From Pectinophora gossypiella (taxonomy: Eukaryota; Arthropoda; Insecta; Lepidoptera; Gelechiidae), in contig NW_026063277.1 in the NCBI RefSeq assembly GCF_024362695.1, positions 62,001 through 126,000 of the forward strand: DNA of 64,000 bases, in the 5' to 3' direction. The notes beneath the pieces are model-generated. The model was not told the origin of the DNA and made no database searches. It saw only the letters and a program-made list of their open reading frames with translations. Positions 40,140 through 48,963 of the stretch are shown here, piece after piece (position 1 is the stretch's first letter; each line of letters opens with the position of its first letter). Position numbers and translations under genes: made by a program.

Positions 40140-40290
40140 CTTTTTCTATCCTATTGGTTGTGAGGTGGATAACCAACCTCGTCAATCCTGGTGCGAGGGT
40201 TATTATTGAGCCGCCAAATGCCCCTGACATGGCTCATGTAACGACTACTTATTACATCAGTAAGCAGTAACCGGGACCAAAGCCCATTGT
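40140..40290 (-). repeat. Dispersed repeat, inverted relative of 13690-13860
   Basis: GTTGTGAGGTGGATAACC...GAGCCGCCAAATGCCCCTGACATGGCTCATGTAACG matches the earlier copy in reverse orientation, with moderate divergence. Confidence 0.6.
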
Positions 40291-40690
40291 TTTTTTAACT
40301 ATTGTGTCTGGAAATCTTGGCCTCACAAGGATGAAACAAAACAGTTTAAAAAATATTGATTAAAATGGCCATCACTGGCACGTTTACCCTTTACTAGGGC
40401 AGGCATAAATAAAAGAGGTGGTAGCTGTTCACTCAAAAGTTAAATACCTTGAACAGCTGATTGCTACGTAGTGTTGTGCAAATTTGAATTTATTACATGA
40501 AGACCTAGAATTCAATTGCTCATAACTAATGCAAATATGAATTTAGGCGGCCAATACTCTCGCATGTGATTTGTAGATAGTGACAGAGTAGGCACACTTC
40601 GGGTTGATACCCCCGTTCCGTTACACCCTGTATACCTGTAACTCAAGCTAATTATAAGAAATGTTGGCATGTATTACAGAGTAGGTACAA
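40291..40690. other. No gene seen
   Basis: AT-rich spacer, with nothing recognisable before the second BEL gag fragment. Confidence 0.45.
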
Positions 40691-40691
40691 C

Positions 40692-41860
40692 AATAAACGA
40701 CTTATGTCAAATTGTATTTTAAAGCGCTTGTTTAGCCAGAAAAATGTCAACACGGAATCATCCACTGCTTTGAAAGAATTGTTAGATAATACGACAGACT
40801 GTTTGCATGAATTATCAAATCTAGGTATAAAAACTGATGATTGGGATAAGTATTATCGTAATTTATGTGCTATGTTTGAAGTTGGACGTTGAATCGCGCA
40901 AGCAATGGGAATTGCATGCAAGTAACTCAGGCGACGATTTACCGTCTTTCACGCAGTTCAAAGAGTTTCTGGAGAATCGTTTTCGCGCTTTAGAAATGAT
41001 CGAACCTACAAAGCTTAAATATAAATCTGCTTCTAACCACATTCATAACCCAAAAGTTTTGCACGCTGCCTCTTCTAACGCTACTAAATCGAGTGTATGT
41101 AGCCTTTGCGCAGGAGATCATAAGCTACATCAATGTGAACAGCTAAAAAATAAAGATGTTGTTAAGCGTCGGGAGCTATCAACTTCTCTTGGTGTATGCT
41201 TTAATTGCCTTGGGGAAAATCATACAAGCTTGAAGTGTCCGCGCTCATCAACCAAATGCCTTATTTGCCGTCGGAAACATCATACGCTACTCCATCCGCA
41301 GGGTCCGGAGCATGCTCGCGCTGGGAACATATCTGCGAGCAACAAACCTGAAAACATAGTACCGGAAGCGCCCCCAGTGGCGCAGGAGACCATACCAAAC
41401 ATAAACGCTCATTTCTTGACAGGAGATGTTCAGTGTCAAACACTATTAGCTACAGCTTTGATAAAAGCTGAGTCTAGAAATGGGCAGTCGCAGATACTGA
41501 GAGCTTGGATAGATCAAGGCTCTCAAGCATCTTTTATATCGGAATCAGCTGTGCAATTTTTGCAACTAACTAAAATAGCTGCCAAGAGCACTATTACTGG
41601 ATTGGGCGGAGGCAAGAGTGGCTTAACGTTAAAGCATGTCGTTATGGTCAATATCCAGTCACTTCATACTCCCGACTTCCAAATGCAAATCAAAGCACAC
41701 GTAATAGGTAAGATCACATCGATGTTACCAGAACGAAGATTTTTACTAACCGAGTGGTCAGATTTACAAAAACTTACCTTGGCTGATCCTCAATACAATC
41801 AACCGAATAAGGTCGATGTCTTATTAGGTGCTGAAGTGTATTGCAAAATTATGAAGGATG
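40692..41860 (+). pseudogene. Second BEL/Pao gag-protease, 5' truncated and split by Gypsy
   Basis: First frame: KRLFSQKNVNTESSTALKELLDNTTDCLHELSNLGIKTDDWD. It shifts near 40850 to VLCLKLDVESRKQWELHAS...FKEFLENRFRALE. Zinc fingers: CSLCAGDHKLHQC, CFNCLGENHTSLKC, CLICRRKHHTLLH. Protease-like AWIDQGSQASFISESAVQFL has Gln where the active-site motif normally has Ser/Thr. VDVLLGAEVYCKIMKDGL then runs into the Gypsy LTR at 41865. The reading continues at 61606 (LIKSPANTTIAQDTYLGWILSGTVGG). Distinct from the BEL at 33-40 kb. Confidence 0.85.
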
Positions 41861-41864
41861 GACT

Positions 41865-42099
41865 TTTAGGGTTTTTATGTGTTCTATTACTTTGGGCTAC
41901 TAGGAGATAAAGAAGAAGTCATATTAACGTTCACGCACTGCACATTTATTAGGTTCTTTAACAATTGAAATAATTATAATTAACAGGCTACTGACGCGAG
42001 TGGAGGGAGCGCGGTATGGGAAACAACTGGTTGGCGCCGTTGCGCCCGCACAGAATTGCTGACTCCGATTTTAGGAATAATACACTGTGTGTCCCTACA
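41865..42099 (-). repeat. CsRn1-like Gypsy 3' LTR
   Basis: On the plus strand it begins TTTAGGG and ends CCCTACA; on the coding strand it starts TGTAGGG and ends CCCTAAA. So one terminus lacks the canonical CA. Confidence 0.9.
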
Positions 42100-42116
42100 T
42101 CATTCCCCCTCCATCT
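42100..42116 (-). promoter_or_regulatory. Gypsy polypurine tract
   Basis: On the minus strand, GATGGAGGGGGAATGA immediately precedes the 3' LTR, as expected for the plus-strand DNA primer. It fixes the element's orientation. Confidence 0.8.
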
Positions 42117-42459
42117 TCAAAATTTTCATAACAAAAAAAAAAATTAGATTCTAACATTTAAAAATTAATTACTGAACCCTAATTTCTCAGAAATTCAATG
42201 CGTGCAGCAACGTAGTGCCCCAGCGCCTATCGCTAGCTGCAACTTGACACCTGCGATCAGCGCGTCCGCCTATCGCACGTATACAAGCACATGCTACCTA
42301 ACTATTATAACACGATGCAATTTACAATATTTATCTAGGTTAACTATCCCTGTCGTGAACCTTAAAAAAAAATACTTAATTACTAAATTTACTTACTATT
42401 TGTATTATATATTAATAGATATTAATAGAGGGACACTCGTACATTGAATACAACCATCA

Positions 42460-42744
42460 CTAAAATGTGGGAACTCGCTCCGAAACAGGGTGCGCTGTCG
42501 CTGCTACCGCTAGGGCGCCCCTTTCCATTGACGAAACCATGTCCTTGACTATGGCAGACCTGGCCTGCTGACCACAACGCCTGCATCCTTTGGACATTAA
42601 CACTAAACCCACGATGACAATAATACAAATTAGAAAAACACTAAGCAGTTCCACCTTCTTCTCCATAGTCGCGGTGGCGTTGGCGTCGTTAGCTCCGACT
42701 TGAGCTATAACGACTTCCTCATTCTTACTTTGCGGATTACCCAT
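42460..42744 (-). CDS. Small predicted N-myristoylated single-pass membrane protein in Gypsy 3' region
   Basis: The 94-residue ORF lies between pol end and polypurine tract, where envelope genes sit in some Gypsy elements. The start MGNPQSK fits the N-myristoylation pattern (Gly2, small residue at 6). Then EEVVIAQ, a polar Asn/Ala/Thr stretch, a ~20-residue hydrophobic segment (31-50), and a basic, Cys-containing GCRRCGQQ juxtamembrane patch before a ~35-residue tail. No long ectodomain or envelope motif. An upstream in-frame ATG (42762) would mask the myristoylation site, but the ATG at 42744 has the better context (A at -3, G at +4). An acceptor-like TTTAATAG at 42801/42800 could serve a spliced mRNA. 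I do not know its function. Confidence 0.6.
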   Translation of the reverse strand: MGNPQSKNEEVVIAQVGANDANATATMEKKVELLSVFLICIIVIVGLVLMSKGCRRCGQQARSAIVKDMVSSMERGALAVAATAHPVSERVPTF

Positions 42745-43260
42745 AATAGAAATAATACTCATCTGGTTAGCAAGAGCGACCAGATGCTGCAGTGTCCGTC
42801 TATTAAATTAATACAAAAAATCTTTTAAACTACTTAAATACTAACTTTTTTGCTTGCTTCAAAATTATTTTAAACACTAGATAATTTTGTGCAATTATCG
42901 CTCACATAAGAAAATTCCGAATTAACATTTCTGCATTAGAATTTAGAATTAACAAAATTCATTCTTGAACCAGTTTTGATCTGAACTTCGTACCTAAGCT
43001 TACTACCGGGCGATATAGTAAACAGAGGTAAGTAGGTTAGTATACACACGAGCAACTATACACACAGGCAAGAACGATTACGATATTACATTTCAGAGTC
43101 AAATGTGTTTGTTTAAGTATATTTGGTTTACGCTAATTTATTCTAGAAATATGTTATTTTTATGCTCATCTACTATCTAATTCTAACTCTAAGCGCTTAG
43201 ATTCCCCATAGGGACATAATATATTTTATGTCGCGACATGTACCTACAAGAATATTAACT
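42745..43260. other. Gypsy non-coding region between pol end and small ORF
   Basis: AT-rich, no coding motif. It may contain the splice acceptor for the small ORF. Confidence 0.45.
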
Positions 43261-43261
43261 A

Positions 43262-43348
43262 AAAAAAGAAGATTTCACAAGTGTCTCTAAATTTAACAGG
43301 TGGCTTCACTACTCTGCCACTTTTAGTTACCCTATCACTAGTTCTTTT
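43262..43348 (-). pseudogene. C-terminal end of CsRn1-like Gypsy pol
   Basis: On the minus strand, RTSDRVTKSGRVVKPPVKFRDTCEIFF is the typical last segment of CsRn1/Micropia-type pol (R-x-GR-x-v-x-pP-x-RF). It joins in frame to 47976-48305 if the Mag element and one CTTTT copy are removed. Confidence 0.75.
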
Positions 43349-43480
43349 TGTAATGTAGGTAGTACAATAATCATAATTGTATTTCTGTAATGAGGGTAGT
43401 CGCAGATGCAATCAGTCTAGAATATACCGTTGAATGATCAGCTGTGCGTATCATTGTTCCCTGTTCTAGTAAATACTTCA
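43349..43480 (+). repeat. Mag-type Gypsy 5' LTR
   Basis: 132 bp; short LTRs are usual for the Mag clade. Confidence 0.93.
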
Positions 43481-43542
43481 GTGGCGACAGGCTAATAAAA
43501 TCGGGTTTTACGCGTGTTACGAACATAATACAACAATAGACA

Positions 43543-46500
43543 ATGTCAATCGGCAAGCTAAGTGAGTTTGATGTGAGGTCCGGGTCGTGGTCGTCGTACG
43601 TAGACAGACTGGAGATGTACTTCAAGGTCAACAAGGTCGACAGAGAATTGAAGCTGCCAACGTTGATTGCAACTATGGGGGAGGAGGCATATGAGTTGCT
43701 CGTCAACCTCGCAAGTCCAAAGAAGCCATCGGAATTATCGTACGATGACGTGGTCGACTTGATGCGAAAACATTTACAACCGACACCGTCATTATTAGCG
43801 GAGAGATACCGATTTAGACAGAAACGACAGGGTAACGGAGAAGACATTGCAACTTACGTAGCGGAACTAAAAAAGTTGTCTCGTAATTGTAAATTCGCAG
43901 CGAACTTAAACGACAATTTGCGGGATCAATTTGTTTGTGGGATCAGAAGTGACGTCATCAGGCAACGGTTGTTCGCGGAAGAAGACTCTTTTACATTCGC
44001 ACAAGCAGTGAGATTGGCGAGTTCCTTAGAAGCGGCGGAGAGGGATTCGGCCGTGGTGGACAATGGCTGCGGTAATACTTCCACGAGCACGAAATCGACG
44101 TGTGAAGTCCATGCCCTGACGGCGGGCAGCCAGCGGGCTGGCGGAGCGGGGGCGGCGCGCGCGGCGGCGCGGCCGGGCGCGCGGCCAGCTGACACGCGGC
44201 GGCAGGCGGCCGCTAGGACTAGGAACTGTGGAGCTTGCGGAGCGACTAACCATGACTTTGCTACATGTCGGTTCCGGGATTACGTATGCAGTAAATGCCA
44301 AGCTACAGGGCATTTGCGGCGGGTGTGCCCGGAACGGGAGCAGCTGGGACAAACATCGCGGGGAAGGCCTTACCACCGCCGGGGAGGACAGCGCGGAGGG
44401 TTTCATTTCGGTGACGTCGGTCGCGGGTCCAGCGAGGAAGACGACGGGGACATCGAGGAGAATATAAACCTGTTATCGTTAAATAATTACAAGGCTGTGA
44501 GTATACCGGTCTTTATTGACAATAAAATGATACCAATGGAGATAGATACGGGAACCGCTATTTCGTGTATAAACAAAGATACTTATAATGCCTATTTTTC
44601 TCATTTGTGTATAGAAAGTGATAATACAGTGTTGAGATTTTACAATGGGTCTAAAATTAAACCTTTAGGCATAATACGGCCACTAGTTCGATACCAGGAC
44701 CGAGAAAAAAGATTAGAATTGTTCGTAATAAAGGACGGTACTACTACATTAATAGGGAGGCAATGGTTAGCCGAACTCCAGATTGATGTACCTAAGTTGT
44801 ACTGCAATTTTGTATCGAGTCATAAAGCGGGTCAATTAGATAATCAGATTTGTGATTTACTCGACAGATATAGGGAGATATTCAGCAAGGGACTGGGGCG
44901 GTATGCGGGAGGCAAGGCGACGTTGCGTGTGCGAGAGGACGCGGCGCCCGTGTTCCATCGCGCGCGGCCGTTGCCGTATGCGCTGCGCGAGCGAGTCGAC
45001 GCGGCGTTGGATGAGATGCTGCGAGCTGGTGTCATCGAGCCCGTCGACTGCTCCGACTGGGCCTCGCCGCTCGTGCCCATCAACAAACCTGACGGTACAC
45101 TTAGAATCTGTGCGGATTATAAGGCGACTTTAAATCCGGTTTTACTGATCGACCGCTACCCGTTGCCAAAGATAGAAGATGTATTAGTGGGGTTAAATGG
45201 TTCACGTTATTTTAGCAAGATAGATTTATCTCAAGCTTATAACCAGATAGAATTGGACGAATCAAAAGTATACACGGTTATTAACACACACCGGGGATTA
45301 TTTCGTTATAATAGGTTAGTCTACGGTCTAGCGTCAAGTGTAGGTATTTTCCAACGCATAATGATGAACTTATTTAGAGGAGTGCCAAATGTTCAAGTAT
45401 TCTTAGATGATGTCATAATCGGGGGCAAGACGAAAATGGAACATTTGCAAGCGTTAAGTATGGTTCTACAGAGATTGCATAGTAACGGATTAAAGCTGAA
45501 AAGGAGCAAATGCGTATTTTTGGTAGATGAAGTTACATACTTGGGGAATATCGTATCAAGGGAAGGTATAAAAGCAGATACTTCTAAAATAGACGCTATA
45601 AAGGAAATCCAAACACCGAAAAATGTTTCGGATTTACGCTCCTTTTTGGGTTTAGTTAACTTCTTTGCAAAGTTTGTTAAAAATTTTAGTTTTGTATTAT
45701 CGCCGCTATACAATCTGTTACGTAAGGGGGTCGAGTGGATGTGGAATAGTAAATGCGAGCAGGCATTCCGCCAGGTAAAAAAATTGTTGTCGAGCGCAGA
45801 CGTGCTGGCGCACTACGACCCGTCGCGACCCGTGGTGGTGACATGCGACGCCAGCCCGTGCGGGGTGGGTGGCGTGCTGGCGCAGCGCGACCACCGGGGC
45901 CGCGAGCGGCCCGTGGCCTATGCTTCGCGCTCGCTTACACCGGCGGAAAAGAATTACTCACAGATCCACCGTGAGGCCCTTGCGATAATATTTTGTATGA
46001 AGAAATTCCATCAATACCTGTACGGTCGTCATTTTCTCTTGCGAACAGATCATAAGCCGCTAGTTTCAATACTAAATCCTTGTAAAGGTATTCCCACCAT
46101 GACAGCCAGCCGCATGCAACGTTGGGCCGTAATTTTGTCAGCGTACGATTACGATATTGAGTATATAAAATCCAAAGACAATTGTGCCGACGGACTATCA
46201 CGACTGCCGATTACGGAACAATTAAATAACAAGAATAATGATAAAATACCCGAGCAAACTTATTTGCATTTTGCGCAGGAGGCTTTACTTTTAAATTACA
46301 ATGAAATTAAAAAACATACACAGAGTGATCCCATATTAGGCAGGGTACTAAGTTATATTCGCGATGGCTGGCCTACAGACTGCGATATATTAGGGTTGCA
46401 GCCGTACATTAATAGGAAACAGGAATTGTATGAAGAACTGGGTTGTGTAATGTGGGGTCACAGGGTAGTGATTCCGGAAAAATGTAGGACTAGGGTGCTT

Positions 46501-47694
46501 GAAATAATTCATGAACCTCATATGGGCATAGTGAAGTCGAAGGCGTTGGCACGCAGTTACGTGTGGTGGCCCGGCGTGGACGAGGCGGTGGAGGCGGCGA
46601 GCCGCGCGTGCGGCACGTGCGCCGCTGTGGCCGACGCGCCGCCGCGCCGCGCGCCGCAGCCCTGGCCGTGGCCGCAGCGGCCCTGGGCCAGGCTCCATTT
46701 GGATTTCATGGGGCCCATCAATGGTAGAACCTATCTAGTCATCGTAGATGCTATGTCCAAGTGGTTGGAAGTATTTCAGGTGCCCAGTACCGCGGCCGGC
46801 GCTAATATAGAACGGTTACGGGAGCTATGGAGTAGGTGGGGACTGCCGAAGCAAATTATAAGTGACAATGGGCCACCTTTCACTAGTAAGGAATTCCAAA
46901 ATTTTGTTTCGAAAGACGGCATTGAACATATTTTTACCGCACCATATCACCCCTCGTCGAATGGGGCTGCGGAAAATGCCGTAAAAACAATGAAAAGGGT
47001 TATTAAGAAAGCAATAGTAGATAATATTAATATCAATCAAGCGTTGCAAACATTTTTGTTATATTATAGGAACACAGAACACACGTCGACGGGCGAAAGT
47101 CCTGCTATATTAATGATGAATAGACGATTACGTACTCGGTTAGATATGTTAAAGCCAGATAGGGAAAATAAAGTACGACTAGCTCAAAAACGACAGTTGG
47201 ACGCGGCCGGAGGAAAAACTGGTAGGAATATACAAGTAGGCGACTACGTATGGTACCGTCAATTTTTAAAAGGGGAGAAGTGGGTGCCAGGTAAGGTAAC
47301 AGAGGCTTTAGGTACCACTAATTTCACGGTCTCTGATGGTGATGGTGTACAATCCCATAGACATGTCGATCAGTTAAAACGTAGGTCACGGAGTTCACTC
47401 ATTTTCCCCACAGATTCTAGGGAAACAGATAGTACTCAAGAGACAAACAAGTCTGACGTGGTCAGGTCAGTGAGTGACCGGTCGGAGGGGTCGACAGAGC
47501 CGGGGACACAGGCGTCGCCTGCCAGGGCGGCTACGACTTCGGACACGGAGTATGAGGAAGCGACGTCGGAACCGGAGTCTGGCAACCAGCCGATCGCAAC
47601 CGCACCGACGACGCTTACGCCTACCCCTATATCGCCCCATACCCGTCCTATTCGGAGATGTAGATTAGGAAAAGAAGTTAGATATAAGTTTTAG
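43543..47694 (+). CDS. Mag-type Gypsy gag-pol polyprotein, single 1383-codon ORF
   Basis: The ATG at 43543 starts MSIGKLSEFDVRSGSW, a Mag-type gag. Order: capsid-like region (to ~170); zinc region CGACGATNHDFATC and CSKCQATGHLRRVC (~230-265); protease MEIDTGTAISCINKDTY (~325); RT with YFSKIDLSQAYNQIELDE, YNRLVYGLASSVGIFQ and VQVFLDDVIIGG (DD kept); RNase H VVVTCDASPCGVGGVLAQ and LRTDHKPLVSIL; integrase zinc RACGTCAAV; DDE core LDFMGPINGRTYLVIVDAMSKW, IISDNGPPFTSKEF, YHPSSNGAAENAV; a C-terminal module VGDYVWYRQF; and an acidic Thr/Pro tail. No stop or shift separates gag from pol. All catalytic residues I can identify are present. GC-rich patches occur near 44150 and 46600. Confidence 0.95.
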   Translation: MSIGKLSEFDVRSGSWSSYVDRLEMYFKVNKVDRELKLPTLIATMGEEAYELLVNLASPKKPSELSYDDVVDLMRKHLQPTPSLLAERYRFRQKRQGNGEDIATYVAELKKLSRNCKFAANLNDNLRDQFVCGIRSDVIRQRLFAEEDSFTFAQAVRLASSLEAAERDSAVVDNGCGNTSTSTKSTCEVHALTAGSQRAGGAGAARAAARPGARPADTRRQAAARTRNCGACGATNHDFATCRFRDYVCSKCQATGHLRRVCPEREQLGQTSRGRPYHRRGGQRGGFHFGDVGRGSSEEDDGDIEENINLLSLNNYKAVSIPVFIDNKMIPMEIDTGTAISCINKDTYNAYFSHLCIESDNTVLRFYNGSKIKPLGIIRPLVRYQDREKRLELFVIKDGTTTLIGRQWLAELQIDVPKLYCNFVSSHKAGQLDNQICDLLDRYREIFSKGLGRYAGGKATLRVREDAAPVFHRARPLPYALRERVDAALDEMLRAGVIEPVDCSDWASPLVPINKPDGTLRICADYKATLNPVLLIDRYPLPKIEDVLVGLNGSRYFSKIDLSQAYNQIELDESKVYTVINTHRGLFRYNRLVYGLASSVGIFQRIMMNLFRGVPNVQVFLDDVIIGGKTKMEHLQALSMVLQRLHSNGLKLKRSKCVFLVDEVTYLGNIVSREGIKADTSKIDAIKEIQTPKNVSDLRSFLGLVNFFAKFVKNFSFVLSPLYNLLRKGVEWMWNSKCEQAFRQVKKLLSSADVLAHYDPSRPVVVTCDASPCGVGGVLAQRDHRGRERPVAYASRSLTPAEKNYSQIHREALAIIFCMKKFHQYLYGRHFLLRTDHKPLVSILNPCKGIPTMTASRMQRWAVILSAYDYDIEYIKSKDNCADGLSRLPITEQLNNKNNDKIPEQTYLHFAQEALLLNYNEIKKHTQSDPILGRVLSYIRDGWPTDCDILGLQPYINRKQELYEELGCVMWGHRVVIPEKCRTRVLEIIHEPHMGIVKSKALARSYVWWPGVDEAVEAASRACGTCAAVADAPPRRAPQPWPWPQRPWARLHLDFMGPINGRTYLVIVDAMSKWLEVFQVPSTAAGANIERLRELWSRWGLPKQIISDNGPPFTSKEFQNFVSKDGIEHIFTAPYHPSSNGAAENAVKTMKRVIKKAIVDNININQALQTFLLYYRNTEHTSTGESPAILMMNRRLRTRLDMLKPDRENKVRLAQKRQLDAAGGKTGRNIQVGDYVWYRQFLKGEKWVPGKVTEALGTTNFTVSDGDGVQSHRHVDQLKRRSRSSLIFPTDSRETDSTQETNKSDVVRSVSDRSEGSTEPGTQASPARAATTSDTEYEEATSEPESGNQPIATAPTTLTPTPISPHTRPIRRCRLGKEVRYKF

Positions 47695-47843
47695 CTGTAA
47701 GTTTGTTGTAAATGATAAGTTGTATAAGCGTAAATTGTTGTGTACCTATAAAAATTGTAATAGTATAGTTTAGTGGTTAAGATTTCTTGTAAGGGTTACT
47801 ATAAGTTAAGTTGGTGTTGTAGTATGAATTAAGGGTGAAGGGA

Positions 47844-47975
47844 TGTAATGTAGGTAGTACAATAATCATAATTGTATTTCTGTAATGAGGGTAGTCGCAG
47901 ATGCAATCAGTCTAGAATATACCGTTGAACGATCAGCTGTGCGTATCATTGTTCCCTGTTCTAGTAAATACTTCA
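47844..47975 (+). repeat. Mag-type Gypsy 3' LTR
   Basis: Single substitution relative to the 5' LTR. Confidence 0.93.
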
Positions 47976-48305
47976 CTTTTCAAACGGGATTCATAATTTT
48001 TTTCCGATTCCGTAACTGGCGTTGTCTGCTCGTTTGTTTCGGACTTATCTACATCATACAAATCCACATAGTACGCAGGTTTTAACCTATCTACCGAAAC
48101 TCGTACCTTTCTGTTCGGTAACTGTATCAAAAACACTTTTTCATTTCGCTTTAAAACTTTATATGGCCCATCGTACGTAGGCTGTAATGGCTTACGTACG
48201 GCGTCATTTCTCAAAAATACAAACTGAGAGGTACGAAGATCGGGATGTACAAATATCGACTTTCTATTATTGTGTACTCTATTAATAGGCTTATAGTTAC
48301 GTATT
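47976..48305 (-). pseudogene. CsRn1-like Gypsy integrase C-terminal region
   Basis: Minus-strand reading: LRETIRNYKPINRVHNNRKSI, VHPDLRTSQFVFLRNDAVRKPL, PTYDGPYKVLKRNEKVFLIQL, VSVDRLKPAYYVDL. This is the classic Gypsy integrase tail (YDGPYxVL...VSVDRLKPAY). It ends at the Mag insertion (47976) and starts at the LINE insertion (48305), and belongs with the integrase core at 60018-60905. Confidence 0.85.
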
Positions 48306-48651
48306 GTCTCACGTAACGAAATTATATCAATCAGTTGAAAAAGATCAGAATATTACCAATAATGACTTTGAAGAACTTGAACGCGCTCTTAAAATACATC
48401 TACAACAGTGTCTAACTACGAAAACGAAAATCCTAAATCCACCACAAGAAGATTGGATACAGAAGGAAATTATTAATAGAATTAATCGAAGAAATGAGCT
48501 GTGGGCAAAACTACAAAAAGACTCCCAAAATATCATCTTGGAATCTGACTTTAAATCTGAAAGGGATGCTACAGCTAACCTAATCAAAAGAACAAAAGAC
48601 ACCTACTACTACAACAAATTCACCAAATGCATCGGAAAACCAAAAAAAAAT
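48304..48651 (+). pseudogene. CR1-group LINE ORF2, first surviving part (pre-RT linker)
   Basis: Residues NNDFEELERALKIHLQQCLTTKTKIL, PPQEDWIQKEIINRINRRNELWAKLQ and RDATANLIKRTKDTYYYNKFTKCIGKPKKN match the linker between endonuclease and RT in CR1-group LINEs. It is 5' truncated at the Gypsy junction. The downstream part is 5.3 kb away at 54014 because of the CR1 insertion. Confidence 0.75.
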
Positions 48652-48963
48652 GATAGATAGAAGATAGATAGATAGAACGTTTATTTGCATGAACACAGTA
48701 CAATGGTCTTAATAAGTAATATGTATGTCCTTAGTGTATTCAGCCTGCTTGCAGGCGTGCAAATATTAATTTACAATAAAAAGTATAATACAAAAGCTTG
48801 AAACAATTGGCATGCACTCAAAACATAAAACTTTCTAAAATCAACAATATTAAAATTTACATTTCCAAAATATCGTGTCATGTTATAACAGGTCAAAATT
48901 AAAATTTAAAAAAGAAAAGTCAACGGTTAATAACTAATAATAAGTTAATAACAATACAGGCAA

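Larger units (their letters stand above)
43349..47975 (+). mobile_element. Mag-clade Gypsy retrotransposon, apparently intact
   Basis: 132-bp LTRs at 43349-43480 and 47844-47975 (TGTAATGTAGG...AAATACTTCA) differ by a single base (GAATGA/GAACGA). CTTTT duplicates flank it (43344-43348, 47976-47980). GTGGCGACAGG follows the 5' LTR (primer site) and AAGGGTGAAGGGA precedes the 3' LTR (purine tract). One uninterrupted gag-pol ORF fills the interior. This is the youngest-looking element in the window and may be mobile. Confidence 0.96.

Noticed and set aside
43926..44406. Ala/Arg/Pro-rich minus ORFs
   Set aside because: Shadows of the GC-rich zinc-finger part of the Mag gag-pol ORF.
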